Notes: a model not told the origin generated them from the sequence alone. 64,000 bases of DNA from Bacteroidales bacterium (GCA_017429685.1 JAFROL010000024.1:87790-151789); one strand, 5' to 3'; positions 1 through 8,337 are shown, counted from the stretch's first letter. Program-made: numbers and translations.

Positions 1-1
1 T

Positions 2-244
2 GAAAGTGGAGAGTTGAAAGTTGAGAACGGGGTTGCCACCGCGTGGCTCACCGATATAATGGGCCGCCGCGAGGAAGTGCGCCTCATTCCAAGCGGAGAG
101 CGGAAAACGGAAAGCGGAGAACGTGTTTACACCCTTGATTTGTCCGGCCGTCCACAAGCCACCTACCTCCTCACCCTCACCACCGCCGACGGCAAGCAGC
201 ACACCATCCGCCTGTTGAAGCAATCGGACATCTTCGCTCGATAA
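2..244 (+). CDS. C-terminal end of a T9SS cargo protein (partial, 5' end outside window)
   Basis: The reading frame is open to the left edge, so only about the last 80 residues of the protein are present. They include a beta-rich segment with the pattern ATAWLTDIMGRREEV and then TYLLTLTTADGKQHTIRLLK, which resembles the type A sorting domain at the C-terminus of T9SS substrates (a DIMGR-like strand, then a YLL strand and a final basic strand). In that family the domain directs export through the SprA translocon and is cut off at the surface. The catalytic or binding part lies outside the window, so its role cannot be told. The segment contains two runs of a short purine-rich repeat (positions 2-30 and 91-123) that are translated in frame, the second as SGERKTESGER. 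Presence of the sorting domain is fairly sure. Confidence 0.6.
   Translation, partial: ESGELKVENGVATAWLTDIMGRREEVRLIPSGERKTESGERVYTLDLSGRPQATYLLTLTTADGKQHTIRLLKQSDIFAR
91..123 (+). repeat. Period-7 purine-rich repeat inside coding sequence
   Basis: Units of the form CGGAAAR or CGGAGAG follow each other, with the core CGGAAAACGGAAAGCGGA. The same core occurs, on the other strand, at 39443-39472 and 57011-57037 inside two unrelated genes. A looser version lies at 2-30. Confidence 0.6.
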
Positions 245-261
245 TGAAAACGGATTTATAA

Positions 262-390
262 ATGCAAAAAAACACGACTATGGCAAGAAAGACCCTCACC
301 TTTGTGCTCCTCGCACTGCTGGCAATCACCGCCCACGCCCAGCACTTCGACTGGGTGAAGTCCTACATTGGAGAGAGCGACTATAACTAA
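262..390 (+). pseudogene. Remnant of a secreted protein: signal peptide plus a short stub
   Basis: The frame codes for 42 residues: a start, a clear signal peptide (KTLTFVLLALLAITAHAQ) and then only HFDWVKSYIGESDYN before a TAA stop. The start of the mature part, FDWVKSY, resembles the N-terminus of large exported Bacteroidota proteins, but nothing homologous continues in any frame over 391-581, which is AT-rich and shows no gene. An internal ATG at 280 is an alternative start. I infer the 5' end of a deleted or decayed cargo gene. A genuine small exported peptide is the alternative. It follows the preceding sorting-domain gene by only 17 bases. Confidence 0.45.
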
Positions 391-581
391 ATTCAAAAAC
401 AATATCGTGCGCAATACAATTGAATGGAAATATTTAGTCCCGCGGGCAATAAAAAACGTATCGGAACGTTTATATGGGCGTAAAACAAATTGTATAACAA
501 AACCGATACCGTGATGAGAAATTGAATACCATTCGTGCAAAACGCATAAATCAGTAATGTTCAATTAAAAACCCTGACATC

Positions 582-1259
582 ATGGTAAAACACATCAACA
601 TCAAACAGACGGCTTTGCTGCTGGCTTGCTTGCTGGCAGTCGGCACAGTTTCATCTCAGGAAAACGAAGCTGGAAAAAGGAAGGTTAATCCCTTGGTCGA
701 ATTAAACCTCGGTTTTAACTTCCTCGACGGTAGCAAAGGCTTCACCAACCACTTGCAGACCTATCACCCCACGCTCGACTACCGTAGCGTCTACAGCGTG
801 GCGGCCCAAGTTGGCATCGGCTTCGGCGTGGAATACTGCCGCTTCACCCTCGCGATGCACCTCGACGGTACCGCAGACAAAATCATCTCCGTCAAGAACC
901 AGCTTGTAAAAAAACAGGACAACCTTTATCATATCGACCTCGGCTACCGTTTCGACCTCGGCAGAAACTTCACCCTCGAACCCACAGCGGGCTTCGGCGT
1001 CGGCCTCAGCGAAATATTTCTCTCAACTTCGCGAGGTGGTACCGACTACGTCAACTCGTTCTCCTCAGCCAATTACATCGTGCCTCTGACAGTCAACTTC
1101 CTGTATGCTAAACGTAGGCTTGATGCCGGACTCTATCTCCAGTATATCATCAGCGTCGGGCAGATAGGCAAAGCCCACATCACTGGACTCGACACCGAGG
1201 TAGATGATCTCAACTTCCAACCATCCACGCTCACCCTCGGCTGGAAGTACCGGTTCTGA
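582..1259 (+). CDS. Outer-membrane beta-barrel protein
   Basis: The 225-residue product starts with a signal peptide (about residues 1-25, ending near TVSSQ) and continues as alternating hydrophobic and polar beta-strands: LVELNLGFNFLDG, VYSVAAQVGIGFGVEYCRF, LYHIDLGYRFDLGRNFTLEPTAGFGVG, RLDAGLYLQYIISVG. It ends in STLTLGWKYRF, with a terminal aromatic residue of the kind recognised by the BAM machinery. This is the layout of small eight- to ten-strand barrels of the porin or OmpW-like class. No ligand can be inferred. The gene stands alone, downstream of the decayed remnant and upstream of an LRR protein transcribed from its own promoter. Start chosen: the ATG directly before the signal peptide. 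Confidence 0.7.
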   Translation: MVKHINIKQTALLLACLLAVGTVSSQENEAGKRKVNPLVELNLGFNFLDGSKGFTNHLQTYHPTLDYRSVYSVAAQVGIGFGVEYCRFTLAMHLDGTADKIISVKNQLVKKQDNLYHIDLGYRFDLGRNFTLEPTAGFGVGLSEIFLSTSRGGTDYVNSFSSANYIVPLTVNFLYAKRRLDAGLYLQYIISVGQIGKAHITGLDTEVDDLNFQPSTLTLGWKYRF

Positions 1260-1466
1260 CCGACTAAACCCGATGCTTCGGATTTGCAGCCTCGGCTGGT
1301 GGATTTTGACGGAAAAACGGCATTAGGCACTCCTGCAAACTGGGTTTTCAACACGAATAGGAGCAAATGAACTGTCTGACTTGATATAAATCATAATACG
1401 TAAATAATTGATAGTTATCATTTTACCCCCCATATAAAAATCGGGAAAAAGTTGACAGAAATTATA

Positions 1467-1495
1467 GTCAATCCGAAAAATAGTTGTAACTTTGC
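1467..1495 (+). promoter_or_regulatory. Bacteroidota-type promoter for the LRR protein gene
   Basis: A -7 element TAACTTTGC lies at 1487-1495, preceded by CAATCCGAAAAATAGTTG. The same module precedes -7 elements near 22.98, 23.92 and, less exactly, 23.1 kb. A -33 TTTG is not clear here. Transcription would start near 1500, leaving a leader of about 110 nt. Confidence 0.6.
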
Positions 1496-1506
1496 ACCGT
1501 GATTTA

Positions 1507-1567
1507 TTGGCCAGGAATTAGCCAGGGATTCTACTATAGAACGTTAATGCCCGTGAATTGCCATAAA
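1507..1567 (+). repeat. Dispersed repeat blocks, copy 1
   Basis: Two blocks, TTGGCCAGGAATTA (1507-1520) and a 30-nt block at 1538-1567, recur downstream of the same gene at 2842-2855 and 2916-2945 with few changes but different spacing. They thus flank the LRR protein gene on both sides in the same orientation. Confidence 0.6.
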
Positions 1568-1609
1568 CACAAAACCGATTGTTCCCATAAACAAAAAAAA
1601 CAAGCAATT

Positions 1610-2713
1610 ATGAATCACCTCAAACCACTTTTTGCGCTTCTCGCGGTGCTGGCATTTGTAGCAAATATGCACGGCCAATCTGTCTACGACTTTTCTGCCT
1701 CCGCGCCGACCGGGCAGACGCTCTACTTCAAAATCTGCGACTCGGCACAGGTTAGCGTGGTCAACCCGCGCACCAACAACAGCGACAGCAACTATGTCGC
1801 CGGCGACCTGGTCATCCCCGAAACGGTATCCTATTGCGGAACCACCTACACGGTGACCGGCCTCTCGACCCACAACTTTATGATGGGCACTTTCTACAAC
1901 TGCAAGACCCTGACGTCGGTCTATGTGCCCAACAGCGTGAAAACAATGGGCGAATACGTCTTCGGCTATTGCCCGTCGCTCGTCTCCGTCCACCTGCCCG
2001 ACAGCATAACGTCCATTCCCAATATGGCATTCGAAGGCTGCACCAGCCTGCCGTCAATCACCATTGGCCGGTGCGTCAGGAACATCTTCTCCGATGCATT
2101 CCTTCACTGCTACGCAATCTCGGAACTGCATCTGCTTGCCAGCGTCGCGCCCACTGTTGGCTACCGTGCCCTATGGAGCATCCCCGACACGGCGAGGGTC
2201 TACATCCCCTGTGGCAGCACCTCGTCATACGCTGCCGTGCCGGAATGGAACAACCATTTCTCCGCTTTCATCGAAGTACCTACATATGTGCTGGAAGTGT
2301 CGGTCGATGATGAAACGCACGGAAGTGCCGAGATTGTCAGCCATCCCACCTGCGACAACCCGCAGGCTTTGCTGCTTGCCACAGCCAACGAAGGCTACCG
2401 CTTCGAGGGGTGGGGCATCACCCCCGGCTACCAGAACATTGTCACCGACAACCCGCTCACCGTCACGGTGTCGGACGATATGGCCGTCGTAGCTTATTTC
2501 GCCATCCGTGATGTCGGCATCGATGAGGCGTCGGCCGACGCTGTCAGGGTCTATTCCCGCGGAGGCGATATCGTTGTCGAAGGTGCTAACGGCGAGCCGG
2601 TGCAGGTGTTCGACATTGTCGGTCGCCCCACCGCCAGCCGCGCGCTACGCACAGGCATCTACTTCGTCAAAGTCGGCAACCGCCCCTCTCGCAAAGTAGC
2701 GGTGATCAGATAG
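1610..2713 (+). CDS. BspA-type leucine-rich-repeat surface protein with T9SS sorting domain
   Basis: The 367-residue product has a signal peptide (NHLKPLFALLAVLAFVANMHGQ), then LRR_5/BspA-type repeats at about residues 85-200 (NSVKTMGEYVFGYCPSLVSV, DSITSIPNMAFEGCTSLPSI), then a repeat resembling the InlB B-repeat (about 225-290, with EGYRFEGWG and VTVSDDMAVVAYF), and a C-terminal T9SS sorting domain (VRVYSRGGDIVVEGANGEPV to IYFVKVGNRPSRKVAVIR). The family is typically displayed on the surface and used in adhesion; that role is inferred. The frame is open upstream to 1499, but ATG 1610 stands right before the signal peptide and about 110 bases after the -7 element, so it is preferred. The protein is a shorter relative of the one at 24203-26746: same module order, no HDT stalk. 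Confidence 0.8.
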   Translation: MNHLKPLFALLAVLAFVANMHGQSVYDFSASAPTGQTLYFKICDSAQVSVVNPRTNNSDSNYVAGDLVIPETVSYCGTTYTVTGLSTHNFMMGTFYNCKTLTSVYVPNSVKTMGEYVFGYCPSLVSVHLPDSITSIPNMAFEGCTSLPSITIGRCVRNIFSDAFLHCYAISELHLLASVAPTVGYRALWSIPDTARVYIPCGSTSSYAAVPEWNNHFSAFIEVPTYVLEVSVDDETHGSAEIVSHPTCDNPQALLLATANEGYRFEGWGITPGYQNIVTDNPLTVTVSDDMAVVAYFAIRDVGIDEASADAVRVYSRGGDIVVEGANGEPVQVFDIVGRPTASRALRTGIYFVKVGNRPSRKVAVIR

Positions 2714-2841
2714 ATTCTTCCATACAATAAGAGCGGCAATTGTGCGTTATTGTCACAAACATCAATGATATGAAACGCATATTGCTTATAAGTAAATGGT
2801 CAAAAACTAGTTTCATTTTTTTTAACAGGAATTACCATAAA

Positions 2842-2945
2842 TTGGCCAGGAATTAACCAAAAATTATTTTTTCTTTTATAGCAATTAAACAGCAATTATC
2901 AGCAATTCTTTTTTTAGAACGTGAATGTCCGTGAATTACCATAAA
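2842..2945 (+). repeat. Dispersed repeat blocks, copy 2, in a 358-bp intergenic region
   Basis: Contains the second copy of the blocks seen at 1507-1567. The rest of 2714-3071 is AT-rich with runs of CAATTA-like motifs and holds no gene. A terminator serving the minus strand lies at its right end. Confidence 0.55.
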
Positions 2946-2996
2946 TGTCAATAAATGAATATTAATTCTTCGCACTAAAACGAAGAATAGCAAAAA

Positions 2997-3034
2997 CAAC
3001 AACAGCTCCTCTGGATTCAGGGGAGCTGTTGTTG
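2997..3034 (-). terminator. Rho-independent terminator of the anchored hypothetical gene
   Basis: Arms 2997-3012 and 3019-3034 pair with one mismatch (CAACAACAGCTCC against GGGAGCTGTTGTTG). On the minus strand the stem is followed by TTTTTGC. It lies 38 bases beyond the stop of the gene at 3072-3617. Confidence 0.75.
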
Positions 3035-3071
3035 TATAGCCTTTTTGTGAAAACCTTTTGAATTTCGCTTG

Positions 3072-3617
3072 TTATGCGAATCTCTCCTGTATTTCGTTTT
3101 TCATAAATTCGATGGCTTCGTCGGTGGGAATCTTGCTCTTGGCGACGCTTTCGAAGATGGCGCCGGCCAGGCTGGTGGGGTCGGCATCGGCGCTGAGCTT
3201 GACGGCGCTGCCGTTGATGAGGTTGATCATCTCCTCCTTGGCTTCGCGGATGCGGTTCCAGCTCTCGGCGCTGAGGTACACCTGCTGGCTGAGGTTGTGC
3301 TCCCACTCGTCGCGGATGCTCTTGGTCATAGCGGTCTGCAGCGCCTTGATGTCCATTCCGGGGCGGAAAGTGCGCAGGATAAGGCTGTTGGGCGATATGC
3401 GTTCCAAGTAGAGGGCCATACGCTCGTAGGCCTGCAGGCGGATGGGGGTGACGACCTTGAGCGACTCCTTGTGCTCGTCGATCTTCATCTGCAGCATCTG
3501 CGTCTTCTGCTGGTTGTCGAAATAGGTCTGGGCGACCTTGTAGAATATAAGTCCCGTCACGCCGACGCTGAGCAGGGCCGTGAGGACGATGATGATTGCT
3601 ATTGCGGTTGTTGACAT
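3072..3617 (-). CDS. Membrane-anchored protein of unknown function
   Basis: The 181-residue product has one N-terminal membrane segment (about residues 5-27, IAIIIVLTALLSVGVTGLIF) followed by an amphipathic, mostly helical soluble part rich in Glu, Lys and Gln, ending SKIPTDEAIEFMKNEIQERF. It resembles a conserved Bacteroidota family of anchored proteins (DUF7935, as I recall). Function is not known. It lies downstream of lepA on the same strand, 86 bases away, with a tandem ACTAGT array between them, and its own terminator follows. Co-transcription with lepA is possible but not shown. A strict ATG start precedes the membrane segment. Confidence 0.7.
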   Translation of the reverse strand: MSTTAIAIIIVLTALLSVGVTGLIFYKVAQTYFDNQQKTQMLQMKIDEHKESLKVVTPIRLQAYERMALYLERISPNSLILRTFRPGMDIKALQTAMTKSIRDEWEHNLSQQVYLSAESWNRIREAKEEMINLINGSAVKLSADADPTSLAGAIFESVAKSKIPTDEAIEFMKNEIQERFA

Positions 3618-3645
3618 TTTTTCTCTTATTTTATTGGTTTCCAGT

Positions 3646-3708
3646 ATTACTAGTTCTACTAGTATTGCTAGTACTACTAGTGTTACTAGTGCTACTAGTC
3701 AAACTAGT
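3646..3708 (-). repeat. Seven tandem 9-mers NNN(A/G)CTAGT abutting the lepA stop codon
   Basis: RCTAGT begins at 3649, 3658, 3667, 3676, 3685, 3694 and 3703, an exact 9-nt step. Six of the seven are ACTAGT, itself a palindrome; the third is GCTAGT. The lepA stop TAG (3704-3706) is part of the last unit. Because 9 is a multiple of 3, the array puts a TAG in the lepA frame in every unit. Confidence 0.85.
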
Positions 3709-5491
3709 CTAATTTCAGCACGGCGAGGAAGGCGCTTTGCGGCACTTCGACGTTGCCCACCTGGCGCATACGCTTCTTGCCCTCTTTCTGTTTCTCAAGC
3801 AGTTTGCGCTTGCGGGTGATGTCGCCACCGTAGCACTTGGCGGTGACGTCTTTGCGCACCTGGCGCACCGTCTCGCGGGCAATGATTTTGCTGCCGATGG
3901 CGGCCTGGATGGCCACGTCGAACTGCTGGCGCGGGATGAGGTCCTTCAGCTTCTCGCACATCTTGCGACCGATGGGGTAGGCGTTGTCAACGTAGGTCAG
4001 TGTCGACAGGGCGTCGACGGGGTCGCCGTTGAGCAGTATCTCGAGCTTCACCAGCTTGCTGGGCTTGAAGCCGTTGAGGTAGTAGTCGAACGAGGCGTAG
4101 CCCTTCGAGATGCTTTTCAGCTTGTCGTAGAAGTCGAAGACCACCTCGCCCAGCGGCAGGTCGAAGGTAATCTCGATGCGGTCGGTGGTCAGGTAGTTCT
4201 GGTTCTTCAGTATGCCGCGCTTGTCCATACACAGCTTGATGACCGGACCGATGTAGTCGGCCTTGGTGATGATCTGTGCGTGGATGTAAGGCTCGTAGAC
4301 CTCGCTGATGTTGTTCGGTTCGGGCATTCCCGACGGGTTGTAGACGTCGATTTCGGTGCCGTTGGTCAGCTTCACCTTGTACTGCACGTTGGGCACGGTG
4401 GTGATGACATCCATATTGAACTCGCGCGTCAGGCGTTCCTGCACAATTTCCATATGCAGCAAACCGAGGAATCCGCAGCGGAAGCCGAAACCCAGGGCCA
4501 GCGACGATTCGGGCTCGAAGGTCAGCGACGCGTCGTTGAGCTGCAGCTTTTCGATGCTGGCGCGCAACTCCTCGTAGTCGTCGGTGTCGACAGGGTAGAC
4601 GCCGGCAAAGACCATCGGCTTGACCGATTCGAAGCCGTCGATGGCCTTGTCGCAGGGCTGCTCCACGTGGGTGATGGTGTCGCCCACGCGCACCTCGCGG
4701 CTACTCTTGATGCCGCTGATAATGTAGCCTACATCGCCGGCTTTCAGCTCTTTGCGCGGCTCCATATTGAGGCGCAGTACGCCGATTTCGTCAGCGTGGT
4801 AGTCCTTCTCGGTGCTGACGAACTTGACGTGGTCGTTGGTTCGCAGCGTGCCGTTGACGATGCGGAAATAGCTGATGATGCCGCGGAAGGGGTTGAAGAC
4901 CGAGTCGAAGACCAGGGCCTGCAGCGGAGCATTCTCGTCGCCCTTGGGGCAGGGGATGCGGTCCACGATGGCGTCGAGGATTTCGGGCACGCCGACGCCC
5001 GTCTTGGCGCTGCACGACAGGATGTCCTCCCTCGTGCAGCCCAGCAGGTCGATAATCTCGTCGGCCACCTCTTCTGGCATTGCGCTGTCGAGGTCTATCT
5101 TGTTCATCACGGGGATGATTTCCAGGTCGTTCTCCAAGGCCAGGTACAGGTTCGAGATGGTCTGGGCCTGTATGCCCTGCGTGGCGTCGACCACAAGCAG
5201 GGCCCCTTCGCAGGCGGCGATGGAGCGGCTCACCTCGTAGCTGAAGTCCACGTGGCCGGGGGTGTCGATGAGGTTCAGCACGTAGGCTTCGCTGCCGCGC
5301 TGGTAGTTCATCTGTATGGCGTGGCTCTTGATGGTGATGCCACGTTCTTTTTCAAGGTCCATATCATCGAGCACCTGGTCCTGCATTTCGCGTTGCGAAA
5401 CGGTGTTGGTCACCTCCAGCAGGCGGTCGGCCAGCGTGCTTTTGCCGTGGTCGATGTGGGCGATGATACAGAAGTTGCGGATGTTTTTCAA
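3704..5491 (-). CDS. lepA: Elongation factor 4 (back-translocating GTPase LepA)
   Basis: The product has 595 residues, the usual length for the family. It carries the GTPase motifs at the N-terminus: G1 [14 protein letters not shown] (about residues 11-24), the G3 motif DTPGHVDF, and G4 NKID. The EF-G-like domains II, III and V follow, and then the LepA-specific C-terminal domain ([39 protein letters not shown]). LepA binds the ribosome and can move tRNAs backwards, acting in translation quality control and ribosome assembly. It is cytosolic or membrane-associated. A small exported Cys-rich protein lies 30 bases upstream on the same strand. The stop codon belongs to a tandem repeat array. Confidence 0.97.
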   Translation of the reverse strand: MKNIRNFCIIAHIDHGKSTLADRLLEVTNTVSQREMQDQVLDDMDLEKERGITIKSHAIQMNYQRGSEAYVLNLIDTPGHVDFSYEVSRSIAACEGALLVVDATQGIQAQTISNLYLALENDLEIIPVMNKIDLDSAMPEEVADEIIDLLGCTREDILSCSAKTGVGVPEILDAIVDRIPCPKGDENAPLQALVFDSVFNPFRGIISYFRIVNGTLRTNDHVKFVSTEKDYHADEIGVLRLNMEPRKELKAGDVGYIISGIKSSREVRVGDTITHVEQPCDKAIDGFESVKPMVFAGVYPVDTDDYEELRASIEKLQLNDASLTFEPESSLALGFGFRCGFLGLLHMEIVQERLTREFNMDVITTVPNVQYKVKLTNGTEIDVYNPSGMPEPNNISEVYEPYIHAQIITKADYIGPVIKLCMDKRGILKNQNYLTTDRIEITFDLPLGEVVFDFYDKLKSISKGYASFDYYLNGFKPSKLVKLEILLNGDPVDALSTLTYVDNAYPIGRKMCEKLKDLIPRQQFDVAIQAAIGSKIIARETVRQVRKDVTAKCYGGDITRKRKLLEKQKEGKKRMRQVGNVEVPQSAFLAVLKLD

Positions 5492-5521
5492 TGTCGGAAG
5501 TCGGGAATTGTGGTTGTCGAA

Positions 5522-5875
5522 TTATTTTGTTGCCGTCGGCTTGGCCTCAGCATTTTTGTTGGCGGTTTTGACAGCGGCCTCTTTGTTGCAGGCTTTCTGG
5601 CCGTTCTTGTTGCAGGCTTTCAGGCCCTCTTTCTTGCAGCACGGTTTTGCGGCTTCGGGTTTTGCAACCGCGGCCTGTGCTCCGGCAGCCTTGCCGCACT
5701 GTTTGTGGTTGGGGCAGTTGCCGCAGCCCTTGTGGGCAGCCTGTGCCTCGCTCTTGGCGGGTTTGGCCACAGCGGTGGTCTCGGCTTTCTTGTTGTCTTT
5801 CTTCACGGGTTCCTGAGCCATAGCGATGCCTGCGCAAAGCAGCATAGTGCAGGCCAACATAACGTTTTTCTTCAT
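5522..5875 (-). CDS. Small exported Cys/Lys/Ala-rich protein
   Basis: The 117-residue product has a signal peptide (KKNVMLACTMLLCAGIAMAQ, cut after about residue 21). The mature part is very rich in Lys and Ala, with a central cysteine cluster: KGCGNCPNHKQCGK, then KPCCKKEGLKACNKNGQKAC. No catalytic domain is evident. The Cys-x2-Cys, Cys-Cys and repeated KAC-N-K spacing could bind a metal or form disulfides; that is inference. The ends are low-complexity (TETTAVAKPAK, KTANKNAEAKPTATK). It lies 30 bases upstream of lepA on the same strand. The ATG chosen is the one next to the signal peptide. I do not recognise a family. Confidence 0.6.
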   Translation of the reverse strand: MKKNVMLACTMLLCAGIAMAQEPVKKDNKKAETTAVAKPAKSEAQAAHKGCGNCPNHKQCGKAAGAQAAVAKPEAAKPCCKKEGLKACNKNGQKACNKEAAVKTANKNAEAKPTATK

Positions 5876-6087
5876 AAGTCGATATTTTAACAGTTAATTA
5901 TAATAATTGTATAACGCCGTCGGTACGGAAAAATTATGTCTGCCAAAAAAAAATTAAAAAAAAGATAGTTCCACAGTTTGACATTTTGCCATCTTCTGCG
6001 TCTACTATGTGAAATAATTCATCCCGAAACACAATAAAAAACTTAAAATCGCGTTAATCATAATACTAATTTAAAATCAAACCACTT

Positions 6088-7056
6088 ATGAAAAAAACAG
6101 CTCTTTTTGCAGCAGCAGCTGCACTGCTCCTCTTCGGAGCCTGCCAGAAAGACGGCAAGTACAACCCCAAGCAGAAAATCGCCAAAGTCTATGAGGAATT
6201 CAACTATACGGATTCTTACTACGACGAGTATAGCGGCGAGTGGAACACCAACTCCAACAACGTCCCGAAACACCTCAGCGAACAATGGACCTGGGATGGC
6301 AAGAAGCTCTCGAAGATTGCATACATCGGCTATGACTATGACGACCAGGGCAATAGGGTGTCCGACGGGCAGGATGTCGTCAACTTCAACTACGACGGCA
6401 GTCAGATGACAGAAGTCACCACCTCCTACGGCGAGCGTATGACCTTCACCTACGACGGCAAGAAACTGCAGAAAGCCGAACTCTACGACGGCGCCGCAAC
6501 GCCATATATGACTTACGAATTCGAGCACGACGGCAAGAAGATTAGCTCGATGACTGTAGTAACTATGGCCGAAGATTATTATGACAAAAAAGGTGCCAAG
6601 GTCAGCCGTCTGGAGCACTTGCTGCTGGGCAACATAATTCCCCAGACCAAAAGCACCGACAAGTTCGTCTGCCAGCTGCACGCCAAAGCCGCCAAAGCCG
6701 GCCAGAGCATCCGGATGGACCTCACCTGGGACGGCGACAACGTCAGCAAGATTGCTGCCGTGACTCCCCACGGCAACGCCACGGCAACCTTTACCTACGA
6801 CGACAAGAACAACCCCTTCAAGAACTTTGGACCGATGTTTGGATTTTACGGTGAGACCGAAACCGGCGTCGAATTCTGCAACAAGAACAACATCACCAAG
6901 ATGGTCATTTCCGACATTGATGGCGATTCGGACGAAGAAAACTACACCTATACCTATGACGGCCAGTGGCCCGTCTCGTGCACAAATATGTATAGCTACG
7001 AAGACGAATATAGCAGGGTGTCAAACAGCCGTACAGTTTATTACGAATACGAATAA
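6088..7056 (+). CDS. Lipoprotein with YDGKK-type repeats
   Basis: The 322-residue product has a type II signal peptide with lipobox FGAC (Cys about residue 19), so it should be lipidated. The body carries repeats of the form W/TYDGKKL or EHDGKKI (TWDGKKLSKIAY, NYDGSQMTEVTT, TYDGKKLQKAEL, EHDGKKISSMTV, TWDGDNVSKIAA, TYDDKNNPF, TYDGQWPVSC), each about 25-40 residues apart, as in Bacteroidota lipoproteins related to DUF4595 or RHS-like proteins. This predicts an extended beta structure. Function is unknown. It is a single gene, divergent from the Cys-rich protein; 5876-6087 between them shows no other gene. Confidence 0.7.
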   Translation: MKKTALFAAAAALLLFGACQKDGKYNPKQKIAKVYEEFNYTDSYYDEYSGEWNTNSNNVPKHLSEQWTWDGKKLSKIAYIGYDYDDQGNRVSDGQDVVNFNYDGSQMTEVTTSYGERMTFTYDGKKLQKAELYDGAATPYMTYEFEHDGKKISSMTVVTMAEDYYDKKGAKVSRLEHLLLGNIIPQTKSTDKFVCQLHAKAAKAGQSIRMDLTWDGDNVSKIAAVTPHGNATATFTYDDKNNPFKNFGPMFGFYGETETGVEFCNKNNITKMVISDIDGDSDEENYTYTYDGQWPVSCTNMYSYEDEYSRVSNSRTVYYEYE

Positions 7057-7235
7057 TTCCCCTTTCCGGCAGCTGCCGCTGGTTGTACGCTTAGTCAAGC
7101 CAAAAATCGTACTGTGCTGATAATTAGGCTAGAAGCAAAAAAGATTACGTCTGCCCGAAAAAAAAACGCCACCGCTGTAAAAAACGGCATCGTTTTGATA
7201 CTAATATAAACGAACCAACAAAAAAATCGTGACCT

Positions 7236-8018
7236 ATGAAGCGAGGCAAACGTATCTGCAAGGAATTGAAGGCCGTGCGGCGCCGCATCGCCGACGAGAA
7301 CGGCATCGCGCTCGACCAGCCCGAATGCACCCACACGGGTGACTGTAGCGGCACCTGTCCGCGCTGCGAGGCCGAGGTGCGCTATCTGGAACAGGCCCTC
7401 GAGCGGAGGCTCCGCCTAGGCCGTGCCGCCACGGTGGCGGGCATTTCGCTGACGCTGGCGGCCTGCGGCGGTTCGGGCGGCAGCGCCCTTGCCACCGACA
7501 CGCCCCTGCCGGGCGACACCTCGCTGCCCGCCAGCGGCAGTGACTACTCGGACGACAGCCTTTTTGTTGAGGGCTTTGAAGAGGAGCCCGAAGTACCCAA
7601 GGAGTGTGAGCTTACGGGGATTGTTGATGGCGAGGCCATTCCGGTAGTTGGCGATATTGAGGTCATTGATGTGCGGAATGAAAATGACACTGCCGGCGAA
7701 GATGAGGTGTATGTTTTTGTCGAAGAGTATCCTTCGTTCCCTGGCGGCGAAGAGGCGCTGTACAAGTTCATCGACGCCAACCTGCGCTATCCCGAAGAGG
7801 CTCGCGATCCCAATGTTACGGGCATTGTCATCATCCGCTTTGTTGTCGAAAAGGACGGCAGCATAAGCAACGCCGCGATTGCTCGCGAGATTGGCTGCGG
7901 CTGCGGCCGCGAGGCCCTGCGCGTGGTCAATATGATGCCCCGCTGGAATCCCGGCAAGCAGGGCGGCAAGCCCGTCCGCACGGAATTCACCCTGCCGGTG
8001 CAGTTCTCTCTCCGATAG
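7236..8018 (+). CDS. TonB C-terminal-domain protein with N-terminal Cys-rich cytoplasmic motif
   Basis: The 260-residue product starts with a basic segment (RICKELKAVRRRIADENGI) and a Cys motif, CTHTGDCSGTCPRCEAEVRY (residues 29-48), then a hydrophobic segment near residues 65-84 (ATVAGISLTLAACGGSGG). An acidic linker follows, then a TonB C-terminal domain at about 160-260 (EYPSFPGGEEALYKFIDANL, ARDPNVTGIVIIRFVVEKDG, MPRWNPGKQGGKPVRTEF). Such proteins are annotated as energy transducers in Bacteroidota. The domain contacts TonB boxes of outer-membrane receptors. The hydrophobic segment contains an AAC that could also be read as a lipobox, although it is not N-terminal. No exbB or exbD is nearby. 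Confidence 0.7.
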   Translation: MKRGKRICKELKAVRRRIADENGIALDQPECTHTGDCSGTCPRCEAEVRYLEQALERRLRLGRAATVAGISLTLAACGGSGGSALATDTPLPGDTSLPASGSDYSDDSLFVEGFEEEPEVPKECELTGIVDGEAIPVVGDIEVIDVRNENDTAGEDEVYVFVEEYPSFPGGEEALYKFIDANLRYPEEARDPNVTGIVIIRFVVEKDGSISNAAIAREIGCGCGREALRVVNMMPRWNPGKQGGKPVRTEFTLPVQFSLR

Positions 8019-8092
8019 GTTTTTCGCCCTGTTTGCGGCGCTTGCGCCGTGAACCGTTTTTGACAGCCACCGGCACTGGCCGTTGCCATACC

Positions 8093-8161
8093 GTTCCAAG
8101 GCAGTTCTTATATCGTTCTTATATTGCCGATATAAGAACGATATAAGAACTGCCTTGGAAC
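8093..8161. repeat. Perfect palindrome with 32-bp arms made of 11-nt units
   Basis: Arms 8093-8124 and 8130-8161 are exact reverse complements around a 5-nt loop (TGCCG). Each arm contains two successive units of GTTCTTATATC type. It lies between the convergent TonB-type gene and panC, in a 319-bp gap that otherwise holds only the panC terminator. Confidence 0.9.
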
Positions 8162-8274
8162 AGTAGGTGAAAATCCCCGCCGGGTGGCATTGCGGGGCGG
8201 AATGGATGCGGTGGCTGCTGCGGTTGCGTTTCGGGGCGTGGTAATGTGTTGAATTTTAAACGTAAACGCTGAAC

Positions 8275-8315
8275 GGCAAAAAGCAAAGGTGCCCGTCGGA
8301 TGGCGGACACCTTTG
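8275..8315 (-). terminator. Rho-independent terminator of panC
   Basis: CAAAGGTGTCCG (minus strand, 8304-8315) pairs with CGGGCACCTTTG (8284-8295) with one mismatch, followed by CTTTTTGCC. It lies 22 bases beyond the panC stop. Confidence 0.7.
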
Positions 8316-8337
8316 TCAGGGTATGGAATTCTGTGAC

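Noticed and set aside
3646-3708. CRISPR-like array
   Set aside because: Repeats are only 6-9 nt with no unique spacers and no cas gene nearby. The same holds for the arrays at 22.2 and 43.1 kb.
3737-5890. Long open frame on the plus strand across lepA
   Set aside because: It is antisense to lepA and the Cys-rich gene, has no initiation context, and its residues mirror the codon use of those genes. The same applies to the long minus-strand frame at 14237-17767 inside sprA and the one at 49284-51515 inside the M16 gene.
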